The notes beneath the pieces are model-generated. The model saw only the letters and a program-made list of their open reading frames with translations, was not told where the DNA came from and did no database searches. A stretch of 64,000 nt of DNA, from NCBI GenBank assembly GCA_013399855.1, contig VXAY01000768.1, positions 62,001 to 126,000 on the forward strand, read 5' to 3'. This DNA is from Oxyruncus cristatus. Its lineage: Eukaryota > Chordata > Aves > Passeriformes > Cotingidae. Positions 47,183-59,165 of the stretch are shown here, one piece after another. How positions within the stretch are numbered: position 1 is the first letter of the stretch; the number at the start of each line of letters is the position of its first letter. The position numbers and the translations under genes were made by a program.

Positions 47183-50100
47183 AAATGTGCCTACTACTAA
47201 GTTGCATGTTGAGTTCATAATGGCAACGAAATAAAGGTAGTGTTGGATAAAGAATAGAGAGAAGAACACAGGCCCTTCTTGCTATGAAAACTAAAAGGTT
47301 ATCTATATGCCTAGTTTTAGGTAGAAGTTGCCCACAGTAAAATCAACACTTTTATGTAGAGATCTAAACATGTATAGGACAAAAGGCCAAGACTGGGAAG
47401 TTCATGGGACACCAGGTGTCTCTTTCTAGTTTGCAAAGCACCTAGCAACATTCAACTGCAGCTTTTTAAATACAAAATCATATCATATAGCATTGTCCAA
47501 GCATCACGAATGACAGCCTGAAGAAGGTAGACAGGTAATGGTGATTAAAGAAGAGACTGTATTTTAGTTTGGTATGGGGAACAACATGAATGGATTTCCT
47601 CATCTACCAGCGAAAAATTTTGGAGTAAACTGGCAAGTTGTAGCCCTGAAAACACATTCCCAATTTGAAAAGATGAGTTTTTCCTTTTGACAAAACAGAG
47701 AATGCTGCTGCTTGCAATATTTCCTTACTTCACAGAGTTTAATTAGAAACAAATAAACTTTCACAAAAATAAATTTTTCTTGGTTACCAAGACAAGGACA
47801 TCCTTGTCCTCATTAAACTACATTCTCAAAGAACCCTGTCTGTGCTTTGGTTTTGCCTGTAATTTTCATCCCAGCTACTCCAGTGGTGGTACTCCTCTAT
47901 TCCTTATGGTATACATTGTTTCATGTACTTTAGTAGAAGCAAAAAGTAAAAAACAGCTACACAGAACAAGGAGTTATAATTAGTCCCACAAAACACAATA
48001 GGAAACATAATGGTTTGTATCTTTGCAAATGTAAAGTACAAAATTCTAATGCCTCTTGTCAAGAGAATTTTAAATCTATAGAAAATGTTTTAAAAAACAA
48101 CCTTTCCCTGCTGTGAAAATTCCTAATTACTGATCTGATAAAAATACCTGCCATCCTAAAAAAATCTCAGTGCAGCTGTTTTACTTCAGAATTTAGTGAG
48201 TTAGTCAGTATAAAAATCACTGTGCGTGTATTTTGGCCATATAATCCTGTTTTTCTTTTTTGATTGTACTTTATATATTGGCAGTATTGTCTGACTTGAA
48301 TGAAACAGGGCAGAGAGCTCCTGAGGTAAAGCTATAGAGCAAATACGCACTGTCACATGCACATTAGAGTATGTTGATTACTATATGCTCTTTGCAAAAT
48401 AAACAGTGTGTATTGTTCCATGCCTTTTTTCCCCTCCATATTTTTTTTATGTGTACTGAAGACATTTGGCAGCAAAAATTACTGAATACACCATTATTGA
48501 CATTATAATCAACTTTCTGTTCACTGGCCCATGTTTTAATCTTGCTGTGCTCTACTGCTCTTTTTCATTTACTTGATAGTCTGGAATGAAAAACTTAGAA
48601 CAGCGACCCTTTCATACACATGAACTCTTAACCAGTCATTTTCCAGCCCCAGGGAAAAATGCTTGGGTTTAGCATGCCTTTTTCTTAAAATTACAATTTG
48701 CATTTGATGGTGTTTTCTTCTTCCAGGCTCTCACTTGCACCTTGTTTCACAGCTGGAGTGAAAAGGTTAAATCCAGGATGATGTCAAGCTAACAATTTTA
48801 GAAATATCAGGAAAAAAAATGAAACAAAACTACACAAACCAACCAAAGAAAACAACCCACTCTTGAACATGCTTTGAAGGAAATTCTTGATTCTCAGAAA
48901 TCTTAATTGGAATTTAAATACTTGTAAATACCTTTAGAAACTTGACCTCAGGTAACACTCTATCCCTCATTTGCAAGATGGTAACAACAGCATATTCTTT
49001 CTTCAGCTTCATCCGGATAACACTACTGTCAAGGTGCCACAGGGGCCGGCAGCTCCCTGGGGTCAGGCATCAGGAGGGTTAGGGGATCCCTGCATTAGAC
49101 AAGGCAGGGCCTGGTGACTGGGGCCCATCCCATTTATCCGTTTTTTCTTGAGACCAATAAATTCTGGGGGAAGAGCTCAGAATATAAGATACTTCTTTCC
49201 ATCTATCTCTTAAGTTCAGAACTATTAAATAACAACAACAATTATGAACTTTAATATCAAGTCTACATATTTCATTTCAGCAAAGTCCCTATGGTCTTCA
49301 CAGACATACTAGCGGTAAAGGGAATAGTCTACAGTCTGTTAATAAATTACATAAAGAATGGACAGAAAAACATGTGAAAGAAATACAGAGGCAGTGGAAG
49401 AGTAGTAAACACGAAAATAAATCAGAAGCTTAAAAATGGAGCTTAGTGAAACTGTTGACAGCAAGAGCAGAAGACAGAAAAAATAAAGTAAAAAGTAAAG
49501 TTGTTCCATAAAAATAAGCTATCTTAACTTCACATTTATTCTTTTCTGTAAGTAACTAAACGTGAATGGTATTAAAATCAGCGATCCAAAATGCTAAAAC
49601 ATATATATAGAGAACACGTTGCAGATAACTAAATAAGGTTTGCCAGAGCAGTTAGATATGGGCTTAGGTAGATGTACTCTCTTACCTTATGGCGTTATCT
49701 AGAAGTATAAATAAAGTTTATAAGCTCATATAACTCCACTGATACCAGTGGAACTGTGCCATTTTTTACCAATGGTCATATTCTGAGGAATAAAGAACTG
49801 CGCATATGCCATTTTTAGTACAATTGTACATCTCATTGCTAATAATGAAAAACATCCCAACACTTGTATGGCCCGGCTGAATGCTGCTGCAATGTCTCTG
49901 CTTTGTATCTATGGAAACGTTTTCAAGTTTCCCAACACCTCCCACACAGGAGTCCTGGTAGATTCAGAGTAAAGCAGATTTTCCATGAAACATGACCTGA
50001 GGATAAATCCAAAAAAAGAAAGCAATCTTATCATGCAACATGCTAAGATTTTACGCTTCACTGGCGAAACACTAAATAAATTGCAGTCAATGCTATTCTT

Positions 50101-50527
50101 AAGCAAAAAAAACCCCAACTGTCTAATTCTAGATCAAGATTTGAGCTGCTGTTTTCATTAAAGGTCTAACTGCAGAAAAAACAGAAATTCTGCTGACTGT
50201 TTGAACATCTATTAGATTAATGCAGCCAGAAATTCATCTAACTTAGAAGGACAAGGATGTTTTCACTGATTGCTTGTTTAATAATAGCTCCTTCCATAAC
50301 TGACGAAAACTTCCAATGTGTAACTGTAATGGTAAGTCAGGCCTAACAGAGCACATTAGAAATAAAATTATCCACCAGTTCATAAAGATTTAACTTTTTT
50401 CATAATAACATCAACATTAAAACAGCCAACATTCTCTAAATCTTTACTTGTCTAGTAATCACAAGTAGATCAAATAGAATCCTTTTTGAAGAAAATGGCT
50501 ATGATGTTGGTATAGCTTACTCCTGCA

Positions 50528-51269
50528 TGTTGTGGGGGGGAGTGGAAGGCTTAGACAAATTTATTAAAAAGTAAAGCCTTGCCAGTGAGTCTCGAGCTAC
50601 AGAAAGGACTCCCTTGCTTTCTAAACCCCTTCTCAGAGAGGAGTCTAGGTGCAGCTAAACCCAAGTTTAACCTTGGATAATGTTAATGGCTTAAATTTAA
50701 GGAATTATAGAGGTATGACTAAACAATTTTTGTCCTGCAAGTTTTAATGATTGGCAAAATGAGAATATTTATATAAAATTAATAATTTATTTTATACAAA
50801 CAATCAGACAAAAGATCATAATCAGAACAATTTACTACATAATACTAAAAATCTACTAGTAGAGTACAATACAGCATAAAGTAGTATAGTGCACTCTAAC
50901 AGAGCAATTATTGAAGCAGTTATATTAAAGCTAGCAAAATGAAATAAGTATTAAGTAGAGATCTGACGTAACTCACCCATAGTAATGCTCGTGGGGAGAT
51001 CTCTTTCTCTCAACCTCGAGGAGTAACCTTGGAGGGTGTCCCCAGCCAAGGGAGGAATCTCCACACATACACTCCAAGAAGGGTTATTTTAGAAGAACCT
51101 GACTGTATGCAAGGGGACTGGACTTTTATAGTATAAAGTGACCGACTGCTATTCATAGATCTACAAGCCAGCAGACTAGCTTATCTGTCAAATCCTGTTT
51201 CAACAGCAGGATGTGTATTCAAAGTCTGGTGAACCAGGATGCTCTATGGAAGCATTGACCTCCTTTACA
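50528..51269 (-). mobile_element. Solo LTR, antisense
   Basis: On the minus strand the element begins TGTAAAGGAGGTCAATGC (TG at 51269) and ends CCCCCCCACAACA (50528), giving TGT...ACA ends and about 742 bp. Minus-strand TATAAAAG lies at 51123-51130 and AATAAA at 50560-50565. On + I recognise phrases from bird LTRs, such as ATCTCTTTCTCTCAACCTCGA, AGTAACCTTGGAGGGTGTCC, AGAAGAACCTGACTGTATGC and GGCTTAAATTTAAGGAATTA. No target-site duplication was found at the chosen ends. No internal genes remain. Confidence 0.65.
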
Positions 51270-54200
51270 TAAATTCCAACGACAAAAAGAAGAATACTTA
51301 AGGTGATATGGGGTAGTAGCTTCCAAAGAGGTGTGAATAAACATTTTTGAGGCACACAGTGATGAAATTAAGGTAGGGAGGACCAGATTGTCTTCTACGA
51401 ATACACCAGCAACAGAAGATGGAAAAAAAGGTTATCTTTTTGATAAATGGGCAGGCACACCTTGTAAAAAAAAAAAGCACATAAGACAGACTGAGATATA
51501 CAGTGTATTTTTTACCTTTTTTTTTTTTCCTCTGGTGATATCATCTCCCAGCCCTCCCAAGTTTTTGGGTCTAGTAGCAGAGTAGAGAAAGATCAACTCA
51601 GGGAGCACTAATGAAAACTGGATATATACAAGTCTCTGGGATGCATCTAAATGCTCAGAGAACTGGATGTCTTTACAAAGCCGCTTTATTGCCTTGTCAA
51701 TGTTGTGGTAAGTGTGGTCATCACTGAGTGATGTGGTGACTGATCTGATGCCTGAAAGAAGGAAGATGTCATGTTAATTTCTAAACGTGACAGGGAACAT
51801 CTAGTGAATTACAGGACTGTCAGTTTCACTGACTTTAAAGTTAAGGAAGTCATTTTCATAATAACCATTTGGAGACATTTTTTTCTCTCTTTCTCAGTAA
51901 AAATGGGAATGTTAATGACTTCTGTCAATTTATGAACTTATATTTTAATGGCTAAAATGAAATAAAATTATATATATAATGAAAGTTTCGTACAGAGCCC
52001 AGGTTATATCTCCTGTAAAATTATGTGAGTAAATCCCTGTATGCTAAGACTCATAAAATATAGGAAATATATGTCTATAGATGTTTAAGCTAAGAAGTGA
52101 TTCCTAACATTTGATTACAACTAAAAACAGATTCAAAAGATTGTTTTTGTCTAAACCGTCATCACTAGCAATCTCAATACCCTTGTGATTCTGTCAGTTC
52201 AGCTGAAAAATGAGCTCAAATATATGGGTGGGAAGATACAAGGTTCTTCTTTTCTATTTGATTCTGGCAAATGCATTCCTTCTCCTGCATACATGAAAAC
52301 AATAACCAGTGATAGCTTCAGTTCAGAAAACAGCATTTGGAAACTTGGCTGGTAAAAGCAACAAAAAAGAAGGAAATACTATCATAAGGATCTTAAATTC
52401 TTTTTAAGTCCTTGTTGCTCCTTCCTGCTTGCTTGCTTTAAGGCAGGTTGTATTTCATGGCAAGGTCCTCTGAAATGTTCTCTTCATTGTCCTTAGATAT
52501 GGATGGCTCTCACAACTGCATATGTTGATTTTGTAGGTATTTAGGTTGAATTTAGTCTGTAGAACTTGGAGAAAAATTAAGTGATAGGAGAGAGTGAATA
52601 CTGAGAAATAAGGTGATACTTCACAAAAGTAAATATTGGCTGATACTCATTAAAAGAGGGTCTTTATCCAAAATAATTTTATCTAAAAGGTGTCTCATTT
52701 TGCTGAGTACCTGTGTTTTGAGCTAAGAAGTCCTGGAGAAGCTAAGGGTTATAGGCCATAGACAGCTTATAACAGTGGCCTGAGCATGAATATGCATTGT
52801 TCTGTTAGAGAGAATCTAAAAACCCATTCTGACCTCTATCAGAGAACAGATGTCTTCATGTAGAATATGTAGTAAAAACATAATATACGACCCTACAGAT
52901 TATAGCTGGTAAAATTATATGCGAGATTTACATGATTGTCACAATCTCTTATGAATCAAAACTCACCTATAAAAGTCTTCCCCAAATATTTCAAGAAACA
53001 AAATTTTATTTTTGCAGAAACTTGCAAGAACGGAGAAACTTATTGATTGTGAGGTTTTCTTGTTGATTGTGAGGTTTAAATAGAAATTATCATATTCACT
53101 ATGGACAAAATAATTTTATGTACATAGAATACTGTACATAGTTATACATTCTGTAAGCTCTATGCCATATGTACATGTTCCTGCTGGTAAAAATGAAACA
53201 TTGTACAGTTATTAGTTTATTATTTTATTGAGTGCTGTTTGAGATTACTCTTTCTTCCCTAAAATCGATCCTAAAAGAATCTCAATATATAGAGTGACCT
53301 GCTGGATTCTGCAGTTTCAATTCACTTGAAATAAAACATCATTCTTACGAGGTCTGCTAGAATAAATAGAGGATATGCTATTTAAAACATTTTCTTATGA
53401 TTTTGTTTTAAATGTGGAGACAATGTGTAGAGACAATTGTTCCATAAGAAGTCAAAACTGAGAACTGAAAACAGAAATACGTATAGATGGTGATGGGATT
53501 AAACCTTAAAGTGAATAGTTGTGGTACTGATCTTGAAAATAGAGATTACTGATCAAAGGGCTCTCAAAGGACCAACACTCATCAAGTATTTTGAAGCATT
53601 GAATATTAATTCAGATGTATCACTAATAAATGGACAACAGGGAGTAATACTAATTGAGAAGAAAGTCTGCTTTGCCTTTCTGTTCTGTAATTTCTCTTAA
53701 TCTAAGACCACAGTGTGGGTGCTTCACAATTCTTCCACTACAAAATGTGGCTGATTGAGAAGTGAGTTTATATCATTCCTTCCCCAAATGTTTGCATGTA
53801 GGCAGATTGTTTTTCATGTGCACCTGAACTACTGAGAGGACAAGTCACAGGTGGGGAAAAAGGGCAGAGGAAAGAAAGAACTTGCCAATGTAATTTCAAT
53901 TAATTCTGCTACAGTTTTGTAGTCTTGAGACCTGGAAACCCTTGTCCCCTTCTTGCATGAAGATATATACAGTCTTTTCAACGTATTACCTTGCAAGAGA
54001 TTTTATGAGGTATGCGCGCCCTCTGTCCAAAGTACCCCAAATGAACAGGCAGGAAACACGATATGGAACTCCTAATGCAACATTTTAAAACAGACCTAAA
54101 TGCCATAATAATAATAACAGCAGGCAGAAAAAGGAACATTAGGTAAGAAGCCAAATTCTGCTTGAATATTATGAGAAGTTTAAAAGAAATCTGAAATATT

Positions 54201-54960
54201 TTCAGTTACTTGTATCCATTCTTGAGCTTTTGTGAGAGACAAAATTGCTCTCTTTTTTTCCATACCATTTGTAGAAAGCTGTAGCTGCAGTGCACATCCT
54301 ATTTCTTGCTGCAAAATAAGAAGGAAATAAAAGATTCTGCTGTTACTTTTCCAGTCTCTGTCCATGCCACTTGTTTACCCTGGCTCTGAATATGGCCTGT
54401 GTCTCATCAAATGATCCATATCAAATATAATGATCTTTTCAACAGTATCAGATTGTCACTTCAATTTTGTGCATGTTGTATGCTGATTATTTTTTCCTCC
54501 TTCATGCACCTTTATGTACTGATAGTGCAAGCTCATCTTGTCAATGTAATTTGCAGTTTCTAGAACATCTGATTGAGTAACAGTAATTGAAAAACAATTC
54601 AAATAACATCTTCAACTTTTTATCTTTTCTCTCTCTTAGACAAGCAATTTTTTTTTTTTTTGGTTGATATTCACCGTATATAAACCTCTGGAAAACATAT
54701 GACTAACATAAGAACCAAAATTATTTATGAATATTTTGTTCCATTAGCAGGCCCAGGGAAAGAATGATCACAAACTTAAATAGGGTAAATAATAGGCAGA
54801 AGTGCCTGAAGAACTCACCTCAGAAATCGGAAGTTCTGACTCTACTTCCTACTGTCCCATCCTGTCTTGCACAGAGTAAGAAGCTGCCAGCTAGCTTGCC
54901 TGCTTTTGAGCACTGTGAGAGACTGAAATGTTAATCATTAATGACTCAAACAATCACTGA
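51270..54960. other. AT-rich interval, nothing recognised
   Basis: Unique-looking sequence with A/T runs (about 51469 and 51520, and T near 54648) and a CpG-containing word GTATGCGCGCCC at about 54012. No exon or RNA gene recognised. Confidence 0.5.
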
Positions 54961-55559
54961 TGTTATGCAAGGTAACAGATCGGGGGCACACAAGGTGAGC
55001 ACCCACCACTGACGGCTACAAAGCTGGGTTTTGAGCCAGATAAGGGAAGAGACCAATAAGAAGCATATCCAGTGAGGTGGGATAGTGTTTTTTATCATGC
55101 CAAAGTCCTCCCTTACACAACTGGCTCAGTCATAAAGCTGCCCCTCCACCCCAGGGAAGTACCAGGAATTCAGGTCTGAAGGTATCCATCCCTTCTGATG
55201 GGGCATAATTGGCTCAGCTACGCTGATAGGAGAAAAAACTGTCATGTCTTAGAAGGTTTCATAAACCATCAAAGACCCCCGAAGCACCCCCAGACTAATT
55301 CCTGGGGCCTTTCGCCAGATGACGGTGTGTGATCCACAGGGTTATATTAGACTGTAAAATTCCCCCATCTCCAGGGGAGGTATCTGGGCGTTCCTACCTG
55401 AATATAAACATCTATTAACCCACTGAGCTCTACGCTTCATGGGCTTTCCCTATCCCTTAAAATTCATAACTGCAACCATCACTTCAACCAACAGACAAAT
55501 AAATTCTTCCTTAAGTGATATCTTCATACTTTTATATTGTTGTATTTTTATTGGTAACA
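54961..55559 (+). mobile_element. Solo LTR, intact ends
   Basis: The element starts TGTTATGCAAGG and ends TTATTGGTAACA, so its termini form a 5-bp inverted repeat TGTTA/TAACA. TATAAA lies at 55403-55408 and AATAAA at 55498-55503, about 90 bases apart. That is the normal spacing for promoter, short R region and polyadenylation signal. The body is GC-richer than its flanks. The flanking pentamers (ACTGA and GCAAA) do not match, so a target duplication has decayed or the LTR arose by recombination. No gag, pol or env remnant is adjacent. Confidence 0.72.
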
Positions 55560-57054
55560 GCAAAAACTGCTACATGTCTCCTTTCCATTGCCATCAAATT
55601 GTTCTAAAATAAACCCTACATATATATCTATATCTATAGATATATATAGATACACATATATATAAACACTGGTCATTCAGTGTCGTTTCACTCTAATCTG
55701 CCCCAAGGGATCTATTAGCAAGAACCTCAAAGTTACCCTTGCATTCAGGGGTGGGTCGTAACCAGAACCACATGCATTACTGTGTGCTAGATAATTATAG
55801 TAGAATTTACCAGTGGATTTAGCCGGGCATGTTCATGCCATTACTGTCTCTACATCCAATCTCTTTTTCGTTTGATCAGCGTCTTTGAACCATTAAAGAG
55901 ACAGATTTTCTGTAAGAATGGCTATTTCGTTAAACTCTAATTTGGAGTAAATGGATTAATTCCTAAAACTGGAATTATGGATTCTTATATGCATAATGAT
56001 TTTACCCAGCATGGACGCCTATGACAGCAGTGACTCATATTCTTTCAGGACACCAATTTTCTGTGCTCATAGGAATTTTAGAATCAACTTTCCTTCTGCA
56101 CAGAAAAACATCTGCTTCATCACCTTTACACTATAGTGGAAGAGTGGGACTTCAAATTAATTACAAACATCACACTTCAAAACTTTGAAAACAGTCTATT
56201 ATTACTAGTCAGTAATCAATGTTTCACATTCAACATTTGCTTTTACATCTGATAAGGAATCTGAATTTCATCCATTGATAAAATTGTTCTGTCTGGTTCA
56301 TCATATTATTACATACATCAGTTTTGACCTGGGGTCACCACATACAAATTTCAATACTTTATTTCAAGATCAGGGCATTCTATAATATAAACATTTAGGT
56401 ACATGCTTGGTCAAGACCTTAGATGAGAAAGTTAACTCCTTGAAAAATAAGGAAAGAAAACAGTGAAAGAAAATAGAAAAGATAGGAACAATTGTTGCTG
56501 AAGATGTCCATCTGAAGATTGCTGGTTTACTAAGCCTTTGCCTTAAAGGAAAGCAGGCACTTTAGAGGTAGGAGCTGAAAGAAACCTGAGAAATAAATCA
56601 CAGTTACAAAGATAAATACAAACCTTTTATTTCCTCCTGATTTGGCTTACTGAAGCTCAGCCTTTTCCTAATGCTCATAATTTTGCTGGTTTCAGTTTTA
56701 CTCAAATGTAGTTACTTCACAGGTGGTCTGCACTGGATGGGGAGTGCAAGCTTTTCTCCAGATCTAAAAAAAGAGTGGCATGAGAGTAAATAGCATAATA
56801 AAATAGCTGTTTCAAAAATAGGAAGTAGGGTATTAAATCTTAAATTCCTTCAGATGTAAATGTTATAAACTACATAAATGTTTTCGTCTATCAGGGCAAT
56901 TACAGAAGGGAATCACATGCAGGAATGTGTGGTATACCTGTAGCAATGAGGGCTATTTCACCACCTCCTTTGTCAAATCCTGGGCTGTATGAAAATCGTG
57001 CTCTTGGAAGGAGCTCTGAGATTTTCAACATTTAGACCTACAGGGAACAGAAAT
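55560..57054. other. AT-rich interval with a TA/TATC microsatellite
   Basis: Unique-looking sequence. At 55619-55664 there is an imperfect (TA)/(TATC) repeat with the palindrome TATATCTATAGATATA. No exon recognised. Confidence 0.5.
55619..55664. repeat. TA/TATC microsatellite
   Basis: Imperfect TATATC and TATA units with an internal 16-bp palindrome. Confidence 0.85.
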
Positions 57055-57486
57055 GCTCAAAGAGCTGGCAGATACCATTACACAACCTCTCTTAGTGATT
57101 TTCTAGTGGTCTTGGAGAGATCCCAGCTCACTGGAAGCTGGTGAAAGTTGTACCAATTTTCAAGAAGGGCAAGAAGAAGGATCCTGGAAACTACAGGCTT
57201 CATTTCAGTACCTGTTAAAGTTATGGAGAAGATTATTTTGGGAGGTATTGAAAAACACCTGAAAGACAACACCATCATCTGTCACAGCCAGCACGGTTTC
57301 ATGAGAGGAAAGTTCTGCTTATCAAACCTCATTTCTTTCTATGACAAGGTAACTCACCTAGTTCATCAAGGGAAGCCAGTTGATGTAATCTTTTTGGATT
57401 TCAGTAGAGCTTTCAATACTGTCTCTCACAGAATTCTTCTTGACAAACTGCCCAGGATACAGCTGGATAAACACATCATGTGGTGA
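57055..57486 (+). pseudogene. CR1 reverse transcriptase, N-terminal half (older element, part A)
   Basis: Translation from 57148 gives a clear CR1 ORF2 reverse transcriptase segment. It includes the thumb-proximal KVMEKIILGGIEKHLKDN, SQHGFMRGKFCLSNLISF, and motif A as [15 protein letters not shown] with the catalytic aspartate in LDF. It ends at LDKHIMW, after which the frame breaks. Upstream (57055-57147) CAAAGAGCTGGCAGATACC and GAGAGATCCCAGCTCACTGG continue the same ORF in other frames with indels. The element is 5' truncated, and the endonuclease domain and ORF1 are absent. The coding sequence resumes in part B at 58107, so this half was split by an insertion. Confidence 0.9.
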
Positions 57487-58106
57487 GAAGGTCAGTGGCA
57501 TCCTGGCCTGGATCAAGAACAGTGTGGCCAGTAGGAACAGGGAAGTGATTCTCCCCCTGTACTCAGCACTGGTGAGGCTGCACCTGGAGTGCTGTGTCCA
57601 GTTCTGGGCCCCTCAGTTCAGGAAAGAATTTTGAGGTGCTGGAGCAGGTCCAGAGAAGAGCAAACAGGCTGGTGAAGGGACTCGAACACAAATCCTACTA
57701 GGAGAGGCTGAGGGAGCTGGGGTTGTTTAGCCTGGAGGAGTCTCAGGGGAGACCTCATCACTCTCTACAACTACGTGAAAGGAGGTTGCAGCCAGGTGGG
57801 CATGGGTCTCTTCTTCCAGGTAGCTATCAGTAAGACAAGAGGACATGATCTTCAGCTCTGCCAGGGGAGGTTTAGGTTAGATATTAGGAAGAAATTCTTT
57901 ACAGAGAGGGTAATCAGCCACCGGAATGGACTGCCCAGGGAAGTGGTGGATTCTCCATCCCTGGAGGTTTTTGAGATGAGGCTGGACGTGGCACTTAGTA
58001 CCATAGTCTAGTAACCGCGGTGGTGTTGGATCAAGGGTTGGACTTGGTGATCTCAGAGGTCCTTTCCAACCTGGCTGATTCTATGATTCTGTGATTCTAT
58101 CATTCT
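57487..58106 (+). mobile_element. Younger CR1 LINE inserted into the older CR1
   Basis: It starts at GGTCAGTGGCATCCTGGCCTGG, continues through GGGAAGTGATTCTCCCCCTG, TGGAGTGCTGTGTCCAGTTC, GGGTCTCTTCTTCCAGGTAG and AAATTCTTTACAGAGAGGG, and ends with TGGCTGATTCTATGATTCTG, so the complete CR1 3' end is present. It is about 620 bp, 5' truncated within the 3' part of ORF2. Residual frames (such as [20 protein letters not shown]) are broken by stops. GTGAG occurs at both its flanks (57483-57487 and 58111-58115). Confidence 0.85.
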
Positions 58107-59165
58107 CTGAGTGAGCAATTACCTCATGGGTTGAGCACCGAGAGTAATAGTGAATGGGGGAATATCAGACTGGTGACCTGTCACTAGTGGGGTTCCACAG
58201 GGCTCCATCTCATGCCCTGTGCTCTTCAACATCTTCATCAATGACTTGGAGACAAAGCTGGAGGAAATACTAGGCAAGTTTGTGGATGACACAAAACTGG
58301 GAGGAGCTGTTGACTCTCTCAAAGGCAGGGAGGCCCTGCAGAGAGACCTTGACAAATTAGGTGAATGGGCAATCCCCAACCGTATGAAGATCACCAGGGA
58401 AAGTGCTGGATTCTGCAGTTGGGAGGGGGCAACCCTGGATGTTTGTATAGACTGGGGAATAAGATGCTGGAAAGCAGTGCCACAGAAAGGGACCTGGGTG
58501 TCCTGGTCGATGGCAAGTAGAATATGAGTCAGCAGTGCCCTGGCAGCCAGGAGGGCCAACCATGTCCTGGGGGGCATCAGGCAAAGCATCACCAGCCTGT
58601 TGAGCGAGGGGATTGTCCCTCTCTACTCTGCGCTGGTGTGGCCTCACCTTGAATATTGTGTGCAGTTTTGGGGGTCACAATATAAGAAAGATATTAAGCC
58701 ATTAGAAAATGTCCAAAGGAGGACAACAGAGATGGTGAAGGGCCTTGAGGGGAAGCTGTGTGAGGAGTGGTTAAGGTCACTTGATCTGTTCAGCCTGAAG
58801 AACAGGAGACTAAGGGAAGACCTCACCACAGTTTACAACTTCCTTGTGAGGGAAAGAGTAGGGGCAGACACTGATCTCTTCTTTGTGGTGACCAGTGACA
58901 GGATCTGAGGGAATGGCCTGAAGTTGTGTCAGGGGACATTTAGGTTGGATATCAGGGAAAAGGTTCTTCACCCAGAGGGTGTTTGGACACTGGAACAGAC
59001 TCCCCAGGGAAGTGGTCACAGCACCAAGTTTGCCAGAGTTCAACTGTTTACATGATACTCTCAGGCACATGGTGTGAGTCTGGGCCTGTGCAGGGCCAAG
59101 AATTAGACTTTATGTTCCTTTTAGATCCTTTCCAACTCAGCATATTCTGTGAGTCTGCGATCCCC
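58107..59165 (+). pseudogene. CR1 reverse transcriptase C-terminal half and 3' end (older element, part B)
   Basis: The sequence continues the older ORF2 where part A stopped: SNYLMG, then an in-frame stop, then TSGVPQGS (motif B) and [24 protein letters not shown], with the FVDD catalytic pair of motif C in place of the common YxDD/FADD. Downstream are the CR1 3' phrases GTGCAGTTTTGGGGGTCAC, GGAACAGACTCCCCAGGGAAG and TCCTTTCCAACTCAGC, with a terminal ATTCTGTGAGTCTGCG. Stops and frame shifts make it non-functional. Together, parts A and B represent a single 5'-truncated CR1 of about 1.5 kb. Confidence 0.9.

Larger units (their letters stand above)
42565..50527. other. AT-rich interval, largely featureless
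   Basis: Nearly 8 kb with no recognised exon or repeat family. It has an AT palindrome (46008-46034), (CTGT)n near 45457-45476, an A/C tract at about 48821-48861, and a small GC-rich patch at 49010-49160 containing CCAATAAATTCTGGGG, possibly a decayed LTR tail. Confidence 0.45.

Noticed and set aside
58119..58647. Minus-strand ORFs of 157 and 96 codons
   Set aside because: Shadows of the CR1 reverse-transcriptase region on the opposite strand.
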